Assembly: GCA_046719185.1 (NCBI GenBank)
Contig: JBDNDK010000082.1
Span: forward strand, 1-10,139
DNA from: JBDNDK01 sp046719185
GTDB taxonomy: Bacteria > Armatimonadota > UBA5829
Reading direction: 5' to 3'
DNA: 10,139 nt
Positions 1 to 7,427 of the stretch are shown piece by piece (within the stretch, counting starts at the first letter, position 1; each line of letters starts with the position of its first letter). Position numbers and translations under genes: made by a program. A model generated the notes under the pieces. The model saw only the letters and a program-made list of their open reading frames with translations. It did no database searches and was not told the DNA's origin.

Positions 1-1269
1 TCAGGACTTTCACATGGAATTCATAAATCTATGCCTAATATTCCAGAAATTCCTATGAGCTTTCCGTTGCATTCGCTTTTTCAAAATCCGCCACTGAATG
101 GAATGCATGTATTCTTCTTTGTAGTTTCTTTTTCAGTAATTGGGTTTTCATATTTTTTGCCTCTTGATGTTGCTTTTAGTTTTTGGTTTTTTATGCTTTT
201 CTTTAAGTTTCAAGATGTTATTCGATTATTTATGAATCATCAATTGGAACTTATGCCTTTATATGGAGGCACAAGGCTTTATCATGGCTATCAATCTGTA
301 GGAGCTTTTTGTACTATTGCATTTATGCTTGTGTATCTATCAAGGCCTCATCTAAAATTAGTCTGGCAGAGAATTATTGGTAGTGGTGCGGAAGATATTG
401 ATAAAAATGAATTTATGAGCTATAGAAGTGCTGCTGGCGGAATTATTATTTCTATGCTCTTGGTGTTGCTTTTCTTAAAAGCAGCAGGAATGAATGTTTT
501 GATAGCACTATTTATGATAATAGTGTTTGTTTTTATAGTAATGATTGTTTTGAGCAGATGCACCGCAGAAGTGGGTCTTTTGATGCTTCAGCCTGTTTTT
601 AGACCTATTGATTTATGGGCTGTTTTTTCATCAAAAGCAACACTTGGTGCAAATAATCTTACTGTGCTATCTTTTCTCAATGGTTCTTTTATGAGAGACC
701 CTAGAAATGTGATGCCTGTTTTTTTCGATTCCATGAAAGCCACAGATTCAGTAAATGTGAGAAGAAAAACTATGGCAATTGGTCTTGCTGTGGCTATTGT
801 TGTTGGTGCATTCGCTGCAGTTATGATTCAGTTATGGCTTATATATCATCACGGTGGACTCAATATGAACAGCTGGTTTTTTAAGGTGAGTCCTAAGTTG
901 TATTTTGAAGAATCACTTGCAACTTTGAAGGGTGCTAATAAATTTAATCCTCAAGCTCCAATATTCTTTACTGTAGGGGCAATATTTACAGTTTTTCTTT
1001 ATATGATGAGAGCTAGATTCTGGTGGTGGCCCTTCCATCCGCTTGGATATGCTATGGGAGCGGCTTGGCCTTCTATAGTATATTGGAGCTCATTCTTTAT
1101 TGGATGGCTGGCAAAATCTGTGATACTCAGGTATGGTGGTGCTACAAGTTATAAGAGGTTTAGGCCATTTTTCCTTGGTTTAATCTTAGGTGAGTTTGCA
1201 TCAGCTATTTTATGGGCATTATTAACAGGTTACTTTGGTCTTCTCAGTCCTGCAATTCCTATAAGCTAA
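1..1269 (+). CDS. DUF6785/DUF6784-type polytopic membrane protein, 5'-truncated by the window edge
   Basis: The reading frame is open from base 1 (SGLSHGIHKS precedes the first Met codon at 31), so the gene begins outside the window and the ATG at 31 is almost certainly internal. The 422 visible residues hold about eight or nine hydrophobic segments. Family-like landmarks are PNIPEIPMSF near the start, FSVIGFSYFLPL followed by FSFWFF, the charged stretch CTAEVGLLM, and near the C-terminus WWWPFHPLGYAMG, then ILRYGGATSYKRFRPF and LILGEFASAILW. From memory these match the C-terminal half of DUF6785 proteins (usually about 600 residues), including the DUF6784 domain. The family has no established function. 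It is an inner-membrane protein that recurs near DUF4091 and other glycosidase-like genes, so glycan transport is a guess. A DUF4091/GH123-like gene follows 144 bases downstream with its own promoter. Family call fairly sure, function unknown. Confidence 0.85.
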   Translation, partial: SGLSHGIHKSMPNIPEIPMSFPLHSLFQNPPLNGMHVFFFVVSFSVIGFSYFLPLDVAFSFWFFMLFFKFQDVIRLFMNHQLELMPLYGGTRLYHGYQSVGAFCTIAFMLVYLSRPHLKLVWQRIIGSGAEDIDKNEFMSYRSAAGGIIISMLLVLLFLKAAGMNVLIALFMIIVFVFIVMIVLSRCTAEVGLLMLQPVFRPIDLWAVFSSKATLGANNLTVLSFLNGSFMRDPRNVMPVFFDSMKATDSVNVRRKTMAIGLAVAIVVGAFAAVMIQLWLIYHHGGLNMNSWFFKVSPKLYFEESLATLKGANKFNPQAPIFFTVGAIFTVFLYMMRARFWWWPFHPLGYAMGAAWPSIVYWSSFFIGWLAKSVILRYGGATSYKRFRPFFLGLILGEFASAILWALLTGYFGLLSPAIPIS

Positions 1270-1345
1270 AATCAAATCATTCGATATTACCTAGAAAAGC
1301 CTGAAACATTACTAGCAATTTTTCCGTATAAACCAATGCTACTTA

Positions 1346-1374
1346 TTGGCATTATTTAATTTTAAATATATACT
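1346..1374 (+). promoter_or_regulatory. sigma70-like promoter of the DUF4091/GH123-like gene
   Basis: TTGGCA at 1346-1351 and TATACT at 1369-1374 are separated by exactly 17 bases. Each hexamer matches the consensus at most positions. Transcription would begin near 1381, leaving a leader of about 33 bases that contains the AAGGG ribosome-binding site at 1400-1404. This implies that the downstream gene can be expressed independently of the DUF6785-type gene. Seen by eye, not tested. Confidence 0.55.
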
Positions 1375-1413
1375 AATAATAAATAGTAATAATGTTTTTA
1401 AGGGATAATTAAA

Positions 1414-3084
1414 TTGAATAATATTAATATATATACTTGGCAGTCTTTATTAAGGCCTCCGCTTCCGGATTCTGAACTTCCAGAAATTCCGGATTTACCG
1501 CTTAGGTCCTTATGTATGGCTAATGAAATTGTTAGTTTTTCTGCAATTATATCTGTAGATACACCTGTAATTAATGTTACTCTAAAATTTTCTGATTTAA
1601 AAAATGATAAGAATGTAATTTCTTCAGAGAATATTAAAGTATTTAGAGTGGGTACTGCCTATACTCCAGAGGCTGGTTTAATATGTGATCCTTTGTATGA
1701 ATTTGAAAGTCTTGATATAAATAAAAATATTCCTATTTTTATCAATATAAAAGTGCCAAAGGATATACCTGCTGGTTTATACACAGGCAAAATATTAGTG
1801 AAGCATAATGGTAAGACAAAAGCAGAAAAAAATATACAATTGCAGGTTGCAGATGTTTGTTTGAAAGATGTAAATGATTGGTCTTTTTTTCTGAGTGTTT
1901 GGATGAATCCTGGTGCAGTGGCAAGATTTAATAATCTTGAATGCTGGAGCGATGAACATTTTGCAGCACTTGAACCATATATTAAAGATCTAGCTTTACA
2001 TGGTCAAAAAACTGTTGTTGTGCCTATATCATATCATCCTTGGGGTAATCAAACCTACACCCCATATCCCAATATTATTAAGTGCATAAAAATTGATAAT
2101 AAATACGAGTTTGATTTTACATTGTTTGATAGGTATGTCAAACTGCATGAAAAATATAACATAAATAAATACATACATTGCTATTCCTTAGTTCAGGCAC
2201 CTGGTGATACAAATAAATGTGTTCTTGAGTTTTGTGATGCTGCAATTGGTGAAAAGGTGCTTATAGAAACAGAATTTGGTGATGATGAGTATAAGAAATA
2301 TTGGATTTCTTTTCTTAAAGCATTCAAAGAACATCTAGACAACCTAAATTGGCTTGATAAAACTTATTTAGCATTTGATGAAAAGCCACCAGAATTGATG
2401 AAAGAAATCTTTATGTTTATTTTTGATAATGCTTCAGATTTCAGGATATCTCTTGCAGCAAATACCAAAAGTGATATAAATAATCAATTTGATGATCTTT
2501 CAAATCTTTTTGCTGTAGATGTTATGGGTGAAATTGAAAAATCTCCAACTCAGAGAGCTGGTTCTGCTGTATCTGAGCTTTTTGGAGATGATAATATGGA
2601 AAGTATAGAAGAAGATGGATTGGCTGAAGATTATATAACAACATTTTATGTTTGTTGTTCACCACAACATCCTAATACTTTTGTACATTCTCCACTTATA
2701 GAATCCAGAATGATTGGAATGCTTGCTATTGCTGGTGGATATGATGGATTTTTGAGATGGTCTTATAATGACTGGAATGAAGATCCTATTGCAAATGCAA
2801 AACATAGTGATTGGCCTTCTGGTGATTGTTTCTTTGTTTATCCATCAAAAAATGGACCTGTGTCTAGTCTAAGATGGGAACAGCTTAGAAATGGTATTCA
2901 AGATGCTGAACTTGCATTCTTAGCTTCCAGAAATCTTACAGAAGCTGAAGAAGTTGTTGATTATGAACAAGCAGTAAGTCTTGCAACAAGACAAATTGAT
3001 GGAAGAATGAAATCACCTGGTGATATTGAGCTTGCAAGGCAAATTTTAATACCTATTGCAGAAAAAGAGAAGCACAATAGATAA
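1414..3084 (+). CDS. DUF4091-domain, GH123-like putative cytoplasmic glycoside hydrolase
   Basis: The protein has 556 residues. The first ~150 look like a beta-sandwich domain (LPLRSLCMANEIVSFSAII, then VPKDIPAGLYTGKILV, the usual 'falls within a rule of restraint' strand motif of these proteins). A TIM-barrel-like middle follows. The C-terminal DUF4091 signature lies at about residues 445-500: GFLRWSYNDWNEDP, then YPSKNGPVSSLRWEQLRNGI. The neighbouring pair D322-E323 in YLAFDEKP sits where GH123 enzymes (beta-N-acetylgalactosaminidases using substrate-assisted catalysis) carry their catalytic Asp-Glu, which suggests but does not prove activity on an N-acetylated sugar. The start is TTG at 1414, with AAGGG at 1400-1404. 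The next Met (codon 35) would cut into conserved sequence. There is no signal peptide or membrane segment, so a cytoplasmic location is inferred. That is unusual for a polymer-degrading enzyme and fits action on imported fragments. The upstream neighbour is a DUF6785-type membrane protein. Family confident, substrate unknown. Confidence 0.85.
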   Translation: MNNINIYTWQSLLRPPLPDSELPEIPDLPLRSLCMANEIVSFSAIISVDTPVINVTLKFSDLKNDKNVISSENIKVFRVGTAYTPEAGLICDPLYEFESLDINKNIPIFINIKVPKDIPAGLYTGKILVKHNGKTKAEKNIQLQVADVCLKDVNDWSFFLSVWMNPGAVARFNNLECWSDEHFAALEPYIKDLALHGQKTVVVPISYHPWGNQTYTPYPNIIKCIKIDNKYEFDFTLFDRYVKLHEKYNINKYIHCYSLVQAPGDTNKCVLEFCDAAIGEKVLIETEFGDDEYKKYWISFLKAFKEHLDNLNWLDKTYLAFDEKPPELMKEIFMFIFDNASDFRISLAANTKSDINNQFDDLSNLFAVDVMGEIEKSPTQRAGSAVSELFGDDNMESIEEDGLAEDYITTFYVCCSPQHPNTFVHSPLIESRMIGMLAIAGGYDGFLRWSYNDWNEDPIANAKHSDWPSGDCFFVYPSKNGPVSSLRWEQLRNGIQDAELAFLASRNLTEAEEVVDYEQAVSLATRQIDGRMKSPGDIELARQILIPIAEKEKHNR

Positions 3085-3099
3085 GAGGCAGGGCATTTT

Positions 3100-3829
3100 T
3101 TGTATGTTTTTAAACTCTCAAATTTTAACACAAATAAGTTTGCAATCCTCCATTTAATCAAGGGAGCAAAATTTGTGAAATTCTCCGCTTGATGAAATTG
3201 CATATTTAAGAGAGTGAAGCAGTGTTACAATTGGATATGTTAGTTTGTCTGCATCTGTCCAATGTTTCCTGAAAGTGCACAGAAGACATAGAGTTGTGAT
3301 TAGCATAGCAGTATGGAATAATGACTAGCTAATAAGAGGAATAATCCAAATTCTGTAGTTTTCATAGGTAAATATTGTTGAGTTGCTTTATAGAAATTAT
3401 TCAAGCTAACACGGTAATTTACAGTAAACCACCAAGGTGTATCTTTCTTGAACATACTTGTCCATTGATTTTCTGGTGTTGCATATCTAGCTGAATACCC
3501 ATAAGAGAAACTAAAATTTACCCAATATTATGTGATTTAACAGCAGACTAAACGTATAAAATTACATATATAGTGATGAGGTCAATTCAAGCAAAAGCAA
3601 TTTTGGGAAAATGTTTTTTTATACCACGATTTATTACTATAATTAAAAAAAGAAAAAAAGCTGTTGTAAAAAGGCACTGCATAGGTTCTATCTACCTTTA
3701 AATTTACAAGCCAAAAAATATTAATAAAAGCTAAAACAAGAGCAAAAAATACACATTCTTTATGTGGTTTTTTGATTGTATTTGAGTGATTTAAATAGTT
3801 GAGTTGTCTTTACCAATACTTTTCTTCAT
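3100..3829 (-). pseudogene. decayed N-terminal half of a DUF6785-type membrane protein gene
   Basis: Reading the minus strand and changing frame where needed gives one collinear protein. An ATG at 3829-3827 may be the old start. ALVLAFINIFWLVNLKV (about 3740-3690) resembles the first membrane helix. ELTSSLYM, a stop, then YTFSLLLNHIILGKF (about 3588-3513) recalls the 'ELLTxYxML..SxLxxH' stretch of the family. ATPENQWTSMFKKDTPWWF (about 3485-3425) matches the hallmark ATPEN-W segment. LFHTAMLITTLCLLCTF leads into FRKHWTDADKLTYPIVTL (about 3324-3220), the family's 'RxxWxxxExLxxPxxxLP' motif. The end (APLIKWRIANLF, to about 3100) is in yet another frame. At least four frameshifts and several in-frame stops (for example TGA at 3584-3582, TAG at 3327-3325) rule out a working gene. 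The C-terminal DUF6784 half is missing. It opposes the intact GH123-like gene. Boundaries are approximate; family match is from memory. Confidence 0.8.
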
Positions 3830-3856
3830 TAATGTTATTATAATAAATATTTTTTG

Positions 3857-3876
3857 TTTTTTGTAAATACAAAAAA
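3857..3876. promoter_or_regulatory. perfect 20-bp palindrome, candidate operator
   Basis: TTTTTTGTAAATACAAAAAA reads as two perfect 9-base arms (3857-3865 and 3868-3876) around AA. It covers the -35 region and ends six bases before the TATAAT of the promoter for the iron-sulfur protein gene. This is the usual place for a repressor operator. The half-site TGTA/TACA does not identify a regulator. The surrounding DNA is very AT-rich, which lowers the weight of the A/T arms, but the internal TGTA-AA-TACA core is not a plain A-tract. Confidence 0.45.
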
Positions 3877-3887
3877 TAATGTATAAT
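3861..3887 (+). promoter_or_regulatory. promoter of the iron-sulfur protein gene
   Basis: A perfect TATAAT lies at 3882-3887, with TTGTAA at 3861-3866 as a weaker -35 at a short 15-base spacing (or TTTGTA at 16). The predicted start of transcription near 3894 leaves a leader of about 29 bases containing GGGAG at 3912-3916, six bases before the ATG at 3923. It likely drives the iron-sulfur gene and possibly panD and the phosphoribosyltransferase gene, since no equally clear promoter was seen between them. Confidence 0.5.
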
Positions 3888-3922
3888 CTAAATAGTCACA
3901 TATAGGTGTTTGGGAGAAAAAA

Positions 3923-4606
3923 ATGGCTGTACAAGAAACAAAACAAAAAATAAAAAATGATTCAATCAGAAGAAAAAATATTCAGTGGGGATTAGCACCT
4001 CTTGTGATAATAGTCATCGCATTAGGCTGGAAATATCCATTGCTTGGTTTTACTGTTCCTATTGTGATGCTTGTTGGCATATTGGGTGGAATATTTAATG
4101 GCAGATATGTATGTGGTCATTTATGTCCAAGAGGTGGTTTTTTTGACAGAATGATAAAGCCTATTAGTCCTAGCAAACAAATAACAAATGTACTTAGGTC
4201 TTCACTATTAAGGTGGATACTTATGATCCTTTTGATGGGATTTATGGTTTATAGAATAAGCCTTGATGCTGGTAATGTATATCATTGGGGAAAAGTATTT
4301 TGGCTTATGTGTGTGATAACAACTGCAATTGGATTAGTAATGGCATTACTTCTACATCAGAGAGGTTGGTGTTCTATATGTCCTGTAGGTACAATGGCGA
4401 ATGCTTTTGGAGGCAGAAAAGGTCAGCTCTTGATAGATTCAGAAAAATGTAGAGAATGTGCTGTATGTGAAAAAGCTTGTCCTATGAATCTTGAGATTGT
4501 AAAACACAAAAATTCTGGATTTATTAATGAGCCTGATTGTTTAAGGTGTCCTGAGTGTGCATTAGTTTGTCCTGTGAATGCTATATCAAAACCAGAAAAG
4601 AAATAA
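3923..4606 (+). CDS. NapH/MauN-like membrane-bound iron-sulfur protein with two ferredoxin [4Fe-4S] motifs
   Basis: The 227-residue protein has four hydrophobic segments (about 23-40, 42-58, 96-112 and 125-145). Between and after them are the NapH-type pairs C64-GHL-C68-P and C150-SI-C153-P. The soluble C-terminal part carries two complete ferredoxin quartets: C176/C179/C182/C186-P and C206/C209/C212/C216-P. Proteins of this build sit in the inner membrane and pass electrons from the quinone pool or a ferredoxin to a partner reductase or a maturation protein (NapH in nitrate reduction, and NosR-, CcoG- and MauN-like relatives). No nap, nos or cco gene is visible here, so the partner is unknown. 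The start is well supported by GGGAG six bases upstream. A promoter and palindrome precede it, and panD follows 83 bases downstream. Class confident; specific pathway not assignable. Confidence 0.85.
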   Translation: MAVQETKQKIKNDSIRRKNIQWGLAPLVIIVIALGWKYPLLGFTVPIVMLVGILGGIFNGRYVCGHLCPRGGFFDRMIKPISPSKQITNVLRSSLLRWILMILLMGFMVYRISLDAGNVYHWGKVFWLMCVITTAIGLVMALLLHQRGWCSICPVGTMANAFGGRKGQLLIDSEKCRECAVCEKACPMNLEIVKHKNSGFINEPDCLRCPECALVCPVNAISKPEKK

Positions 4607-4689
4607 TAATATTTTTGCAGTATGAATCTAAGACTGATATACTTAATTATATACAATAAAATACAAGGACAATATCTGGCTAGAGTAAT

Positions 4690-5040
4690 ATGAAACTTTT
4701 GAATATTTGTAAAGGCAAAATACATAGAGCAGTTGTTACTGCTTGTGAAGTTGAATATATGGGAAGCATTACTATTGATGAAGATTTACTTGATGCTTCT
4801 GGAATTGTTGAAGGGGAGCTGGTGCATGTTTGGAATGTATCTAATGGCGATAGGCTTGAGACCTATGCTATTGCCGGTGAAAGAGGATCTGGTGTGATTT
4901 GTCTAAATGGTGCTGCGGCTCATAGATGTGATGTGGGAGATAAAGTTATTATTGCTGCTTTTTGTTTGACAGATGAACCTGTTGAAAGAAAAGTTGTGTT
5001 GGTTGATGAAAATAATAAAATAACTAGAGTTATAGTTTGA
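4690..5040 (+). CDS. panD: aspartate 1-decarboxylase proenzyme PanD
   Basis: PanD converts L-aspartate to beta-alanine for pantothenate and coenzyme A synthesis in the cytoplasm. The 116-residue protein is slightly shorter than E. coli PanD (126) but keeps the key positions, each shifted by about one: K9, the self-cleavage site G25-S26 in YMGSITID (Ser becomes the catalytic pyruvoyl group), R55, Y59 and the N73-GAAA segment in LNGAAAH. Autocleavage would yield a 25-residue beta chain and a 91-residue alpha chain. No panB or panC gene is in view. The ribosome-binding site is weak (GAG at 4683-4685), so translation may partly depend on the upstream gene. The next gene begins 16 bases after the stop, suggesting co-transcription. 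Confidence 0.96.
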   Translation: MKLLNICKGKIHRAVVTACEVEYMGSITIDEDLLDASGIVEGELVHVWNVSNGDRLETYAIAGERGSGVICLNGAAAHRCDVGDKVIIAAFCLTDEPVERKVVLVDENNKITRVIV

Positions 5041-5056
5041 TTTTAGAAGTGATGAA

Positions 5057-5890
5057 TTGTTTTCTGATATTAAAATAATTAAAAAGACACCAATTTCTAT
5101 AAGAAGAGAAACAAATTTTGTTTCTCTTCTTTCTTATAATCCTTGTGATAACACAATTTTTCTTGGATCATTTTGGCCTGGATTATCTTCTGGATTTGAA
5201 AGTCAGATAGTTAAAACTTTTAAAAATTGTTATCCTGCAAATCAATTCCAATCTCATATAAATATGCTCATAGATTTTTATATAGATGTTATTCTAAAAG
5301 AACTTGAGAATATAAAAATTGATAGTATTGTGAGAGTATTAAGTTCATCTGAAACCGATGTTGATCCACAAAAACCAGCTAGTATTTTAATAGATAGCCT
5401 ATCAAAAAAGATAAAAGCTCAAAATTTATCTTTTATTTTTTATAGAAGCCAGCCTAGACCATCTTTAAGAACAGTGAAAAGAATGCAAGGTCCAGATGCT
5501 TTCAAGCAAAGGCTCTATTATGCTGGTGAGGATTTGTTTCTAAAACCCATTAATATTAAAGGTAGAGTGTTGCTAGTAGATGATATTTATAACACTGGTG
5601 CAAGTGTTAGAATTTATGCAAATGCTTTGAAAATGTGGTGTGGAGCAGATGAAGTTATAAGTTTAAATCTTGCTGCTACAAGATTTAATAATGGCAAAGA
5701 TGGCTTGGGGTTTTTGAAGCTTGATACTGCTGGTTTGAATAAATATCCTATGCTTAAGACTTGTGTAGTTTCAGATAATTTAATCCATAAAAATGAAGAC
5801 TGCAATCTAATTACAAAAAGAGGGGTTTGTATGTTTGAATTTTATGCAGAAAAGAATTATGAGAAATGTAAAAATTGCTATAGAAAGTAG
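5057..5890 (+). CDS. phosphoribosyltransferase-fold protein with unrecognised N-terminal part and cysteine-rich tail
   Basis: The 277-residue protein has a type I phosphoribosyltransferase PRPP loop, VLLVDDIYNTGASV, at residues 171-184: hydrophobic strand, D175-D176, then T180-G181. The segment before it (RMQGPDAFKQRLYYAGEDLF, residues 142-161) resembles the substrate 'hood' region of ComF-like members. The first ~120 residues (NTIFLGSFWPGLSSGFESQI and following) match nothing I recognise. The C-terminal tail has C249, C258, C271 and C274 (the last two as CKNC), a possible zinc site. ComF proteins instead carry theirs at the N-terminus. The frame is blocked by TAG at 5033-5035, and TTG at 5057 is the only reasonable start codon after it, with weak AGAAG upstream. 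It is 16 bases after panD, so probably in the same operon. A nucleotide or DNA-uptake role is possible but unproven. Fold confident, function unknown. Confidence 0.75.
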   Translation: MFSDIKIIKKTPISIRRETNFVSLLSYNPCDNTIFLGSFWPGLSSGFESQIVKTFKNCYPANQFQSHINMLIDFYIDVILKELENIKIDSIVRVLSSSETDVDPQKPASILIDSLSKKIKAQNLSFIFYRSQPRPSLRTVKRMQGPDAFKQRLYYAGEDLFLKPINIKGRVLLVDDIYNTGASVRIYANALKMWCGADEVISLNLAATRFNNGKDGLGFLKLDTAGLNKYPMLKTCVVSDNLIHKNEDCNLITKRGVCMFEFYAEKNYEKCKNCYRK

Positions 5891-5914
5891 AGACGCATAA
5901 CTTTGCGTCTCTAC
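5887..5914. terminator. perfect 11-bp hairpin between convergent genes; terminator or REP-like palindrome
   Basis: GTAGAGACGCA (5887-5897) pairs with its complement TGCGTCTCTAC (5904-5914) around a six-base loop. The left arm includes the stop codon of the phosphoribosyltransferase gene, and the convergent DUF4139 gene ends 14 bases beyond the right arm. The position suits a bidirectional terminator, but there is no clean run of T on the plus side and only a short TTTCT on the minus side. The GTAGAGACG...CGTCTCTAC sequence also resembles short palindromic repeats that, from memory, are scattered through cyanobacterial and Bacteroidetes genomes. It is notably GC-richer than its surroundings. 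Confidence 0.7.
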
Positions 5915-5927
5915 AATTGTTATAATT

Positions 5928-7358
5928 CTACCACTTTGTTCTAATTGTATATTTTACAGTTGTTTTGCCTTCAGCAGGAACTTTCACCGGAAAATGGATT
6001 GTTCTAGCATCAATTTTTACAAAGTCATGAGTCTTTGATACTACTTTCCAATCACTCCAAACATGTTCAGCAATTCTAACTTCAACAGCAGTCTTTTTAT
6101 GGTTTCTTATTTCAGCTTCAAAACTTTCTTCAATTACATTTTCAGCAATTTTTTTATAGTCTGTTCTTTTGTAATCTCCTACAACATCAAAAGCATCACC
6201 AATATAGAGTCTTATTTCTTCATTTTTTGGGGTATGGTCTATGATATCTTCACCAATAAACTGTTGGCTCTTGTCATCATCAAGTTTATAAACTCTAATT
6301 GTGCCTTTGGGCAAAGGCATACCCATATTATTTTCTTCAGAGTTTTTAACAACCATTGTTACATTGATTTTATGGTAATTTGATGTATCTGCTCCGCTTC
6401 CCGGATCAAAACTGCTTCTTCCAGGATACCACCAGCTTCTGAACCAAGATCCTCTAGGATCATAAGTCATTTCTTTTTTTACTGGAACATTTGAAGCATT
6501 TAGAAGAGAAATTTGTTTTGATTCAGCATCTGCTATTGTTGTTGTTCTTGCCATTTTATATATATGGTATTCAAAAAAACTTTTTTCTTCAAATTGTGGT
6601 GTAGCAGCAGCTTCACCTCTTCCAGCTTCATATAGTAGGAAATCTCTATAATCTGTTTGTTTTTTAATCCTTACATCACCTGCCAGAAGAGTTAGCTTAG
6701 CATCTTTGTATGTCGTTCCGGAATTATTTGTGATTGTTACCCATCCTGCAAGGTCTAGTTTTGTATCATCTTCATTAACTAAAGCTACATAATCTGCAAC
6801 CCAATTGAGTCCACCAGTGAGATAGGTCAATTGAATATCTTGTCTGCCAGTTTTCTCTGAGTTTATCAACCAGTTAAGAGTTGGTTTTGGATAAAGACCT
6901 TCTGGCATTGTATCTAAGGTTTTTTGCCCACTAGGGTCTAATAATAGTTTGCCAGATTCTGTTTTTACCACAATTCCACCGTTTTTTGGAGGGTTCAAAA
7001 GAATGCCTTTTTCATCACCAACTGTGATTTTTTGCCCAACAGATTTATTTAGAATATTTTCTGGGCTTATTAAGTCATATTTATAATTTTGCTCTAGAAT
7101 TTTTATAGAATTAGGATCTGATAGTGACTTTAACAGTACACTGGAGGCATTGATATTTGCAGATACATCTTCAATATCAATAGAGTTCAATCCTTGTTTA
7201 AAATCAATACTTCTTTGATCTTTAACCAAAGCAATATTTTGATTGTAAACAGTTACTTCTATAGATTTTGATTGAGCATATATAGCTAAACTGCTAGACA
7301 AGCATATAATTGCAGTAAGCAATGCACAAAGAAAAATGGAAAAGTGAATTTTTTTCAT
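5928..7358 (-). CDS. secreted DUF4139-domain protein
   Basis: The 476-residue protein begins with a signal peptide: MKK, a hydrophobic stretch, and a likely cut after A28 in IYAQS. It is therefore periplasmic or surface-exposed. The rest is beta-rich and carries the DUF4139 landmarks in order: VTVYNQNIALVKDQRSIDF (35-53), YLTGGLNWVADYVALV (179-194), LAGWVTITNNSGTTYKDAKL (203-222), then MPLPKGTIRVYKLD (347-360), GEDIIDHTPKNEEIRLYIG (369-387) and DVVGDYKRTDY (391-401). A Trp/Gly/Pro-rich insert (GSWFRSWWYPGRSSFDPGSG, 303-322) lies just before the last set. The family has no firmly established biochemical role. GGAGG sits a few bases before the ATG, so the start is secure. It is transcribed divergently from nikR across a 167-base shared region and converges with the phosphoribosyltransferase gene. 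Confidence 0.9.
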   Translation of the reverse strand: MKKIHFSIFLCALLTAIICLSSSLAIYAQSKSIEVTVYNQNIALVKDQRSIDFKQGLNSIDIEDVSANINASSVLLKSLSDPNSIKILEQNYKYDLISPENILNKSVGQKITVGDEKGILLNPPKNGGIVVKTESGKLLLDPSGQKTLDTMPEGLYPKPTLNWLINSEKTGRQDIQLTYLTGGLNWVADYVALVNEDDTKLDLAGWVTITNNSGTTYKDAKLTLLAGDVRIKKQTDYRDFLLYEAGRGEAAATPQFEEKSFFEYHIYKMARTTTIADAESKQISLLNASNVPVKKEMTYDPRGSWFRSWWYPGRSSFDPGSGADTSNYHKINVTMVVKNSEENNMGMPLPKGTIRVYKLDDDKSQQFIGEDIIDHTPKNEEIRLYIGDAFDVVGDYKRTDYKKIAENVIEESFEAEIRNHKKTAVEVRIAEHVWSDWKVVSKTHDFVKIDARTIHFPVKVPAEGKTTVKYTIRTKW

Positions 7359-7390
7359 TTATTTCCTCCAAATGGATTTATTTTAGAAAA

Positions 7391-7423
7391 CTGTTAATTC
7401 TAACAGGTATTTTACCCATTCAA
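7391..7423 (-). promoter_or_regulatory. promoter of the DUF4139 gene with an overlapping inverted repeat
   Basis: On the minus strand TTGAAT (7423-7418) and TAGAAT (7402-7397) are 15 bases apart. The second is preceded by TG one base upstream, an extended -10 that can compensate for a short spacer. The -10 lies inside the inverted repeat CTGTTA-ATTC-TAACAG (7391-7406), a possible repressor site. Transcription would begin near 7390, about 31 bases before the start codon. Confidence 0.45.
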
Positions 7424-7427
7424 GTAT

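Noticed and set aside
44..1493. Shared string CCAGAAATTCC near the start of both left-hand genes
   Set aside because: Short match explained by both proteins encoding PEIP; no longer similarity around it.
2961..3203. An 80-codon minus-strand open frame overlapping the end of the GH123-like gene
   Set aside because: Its middle part (APLIKWRIANLF) reads as the last remnant of the decayed DUF6785-type gene, and the rest is antisense to a real gene, so it is not an independent gene.
4423..4725. A 100-codon minus-strand open frame across the iron-sulfur gene end and panD start
   Set aside because: It is antisense to the ferredoxin motifs of a clearly real gene and has no recognisable domain.
6063..6383. 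A 106-codon plus-strand open frame inside the DUF4139 gene
   Set aside because: Low-complexity Phe/Ile-rich translation antisense to conserved DUF4139 motifs.
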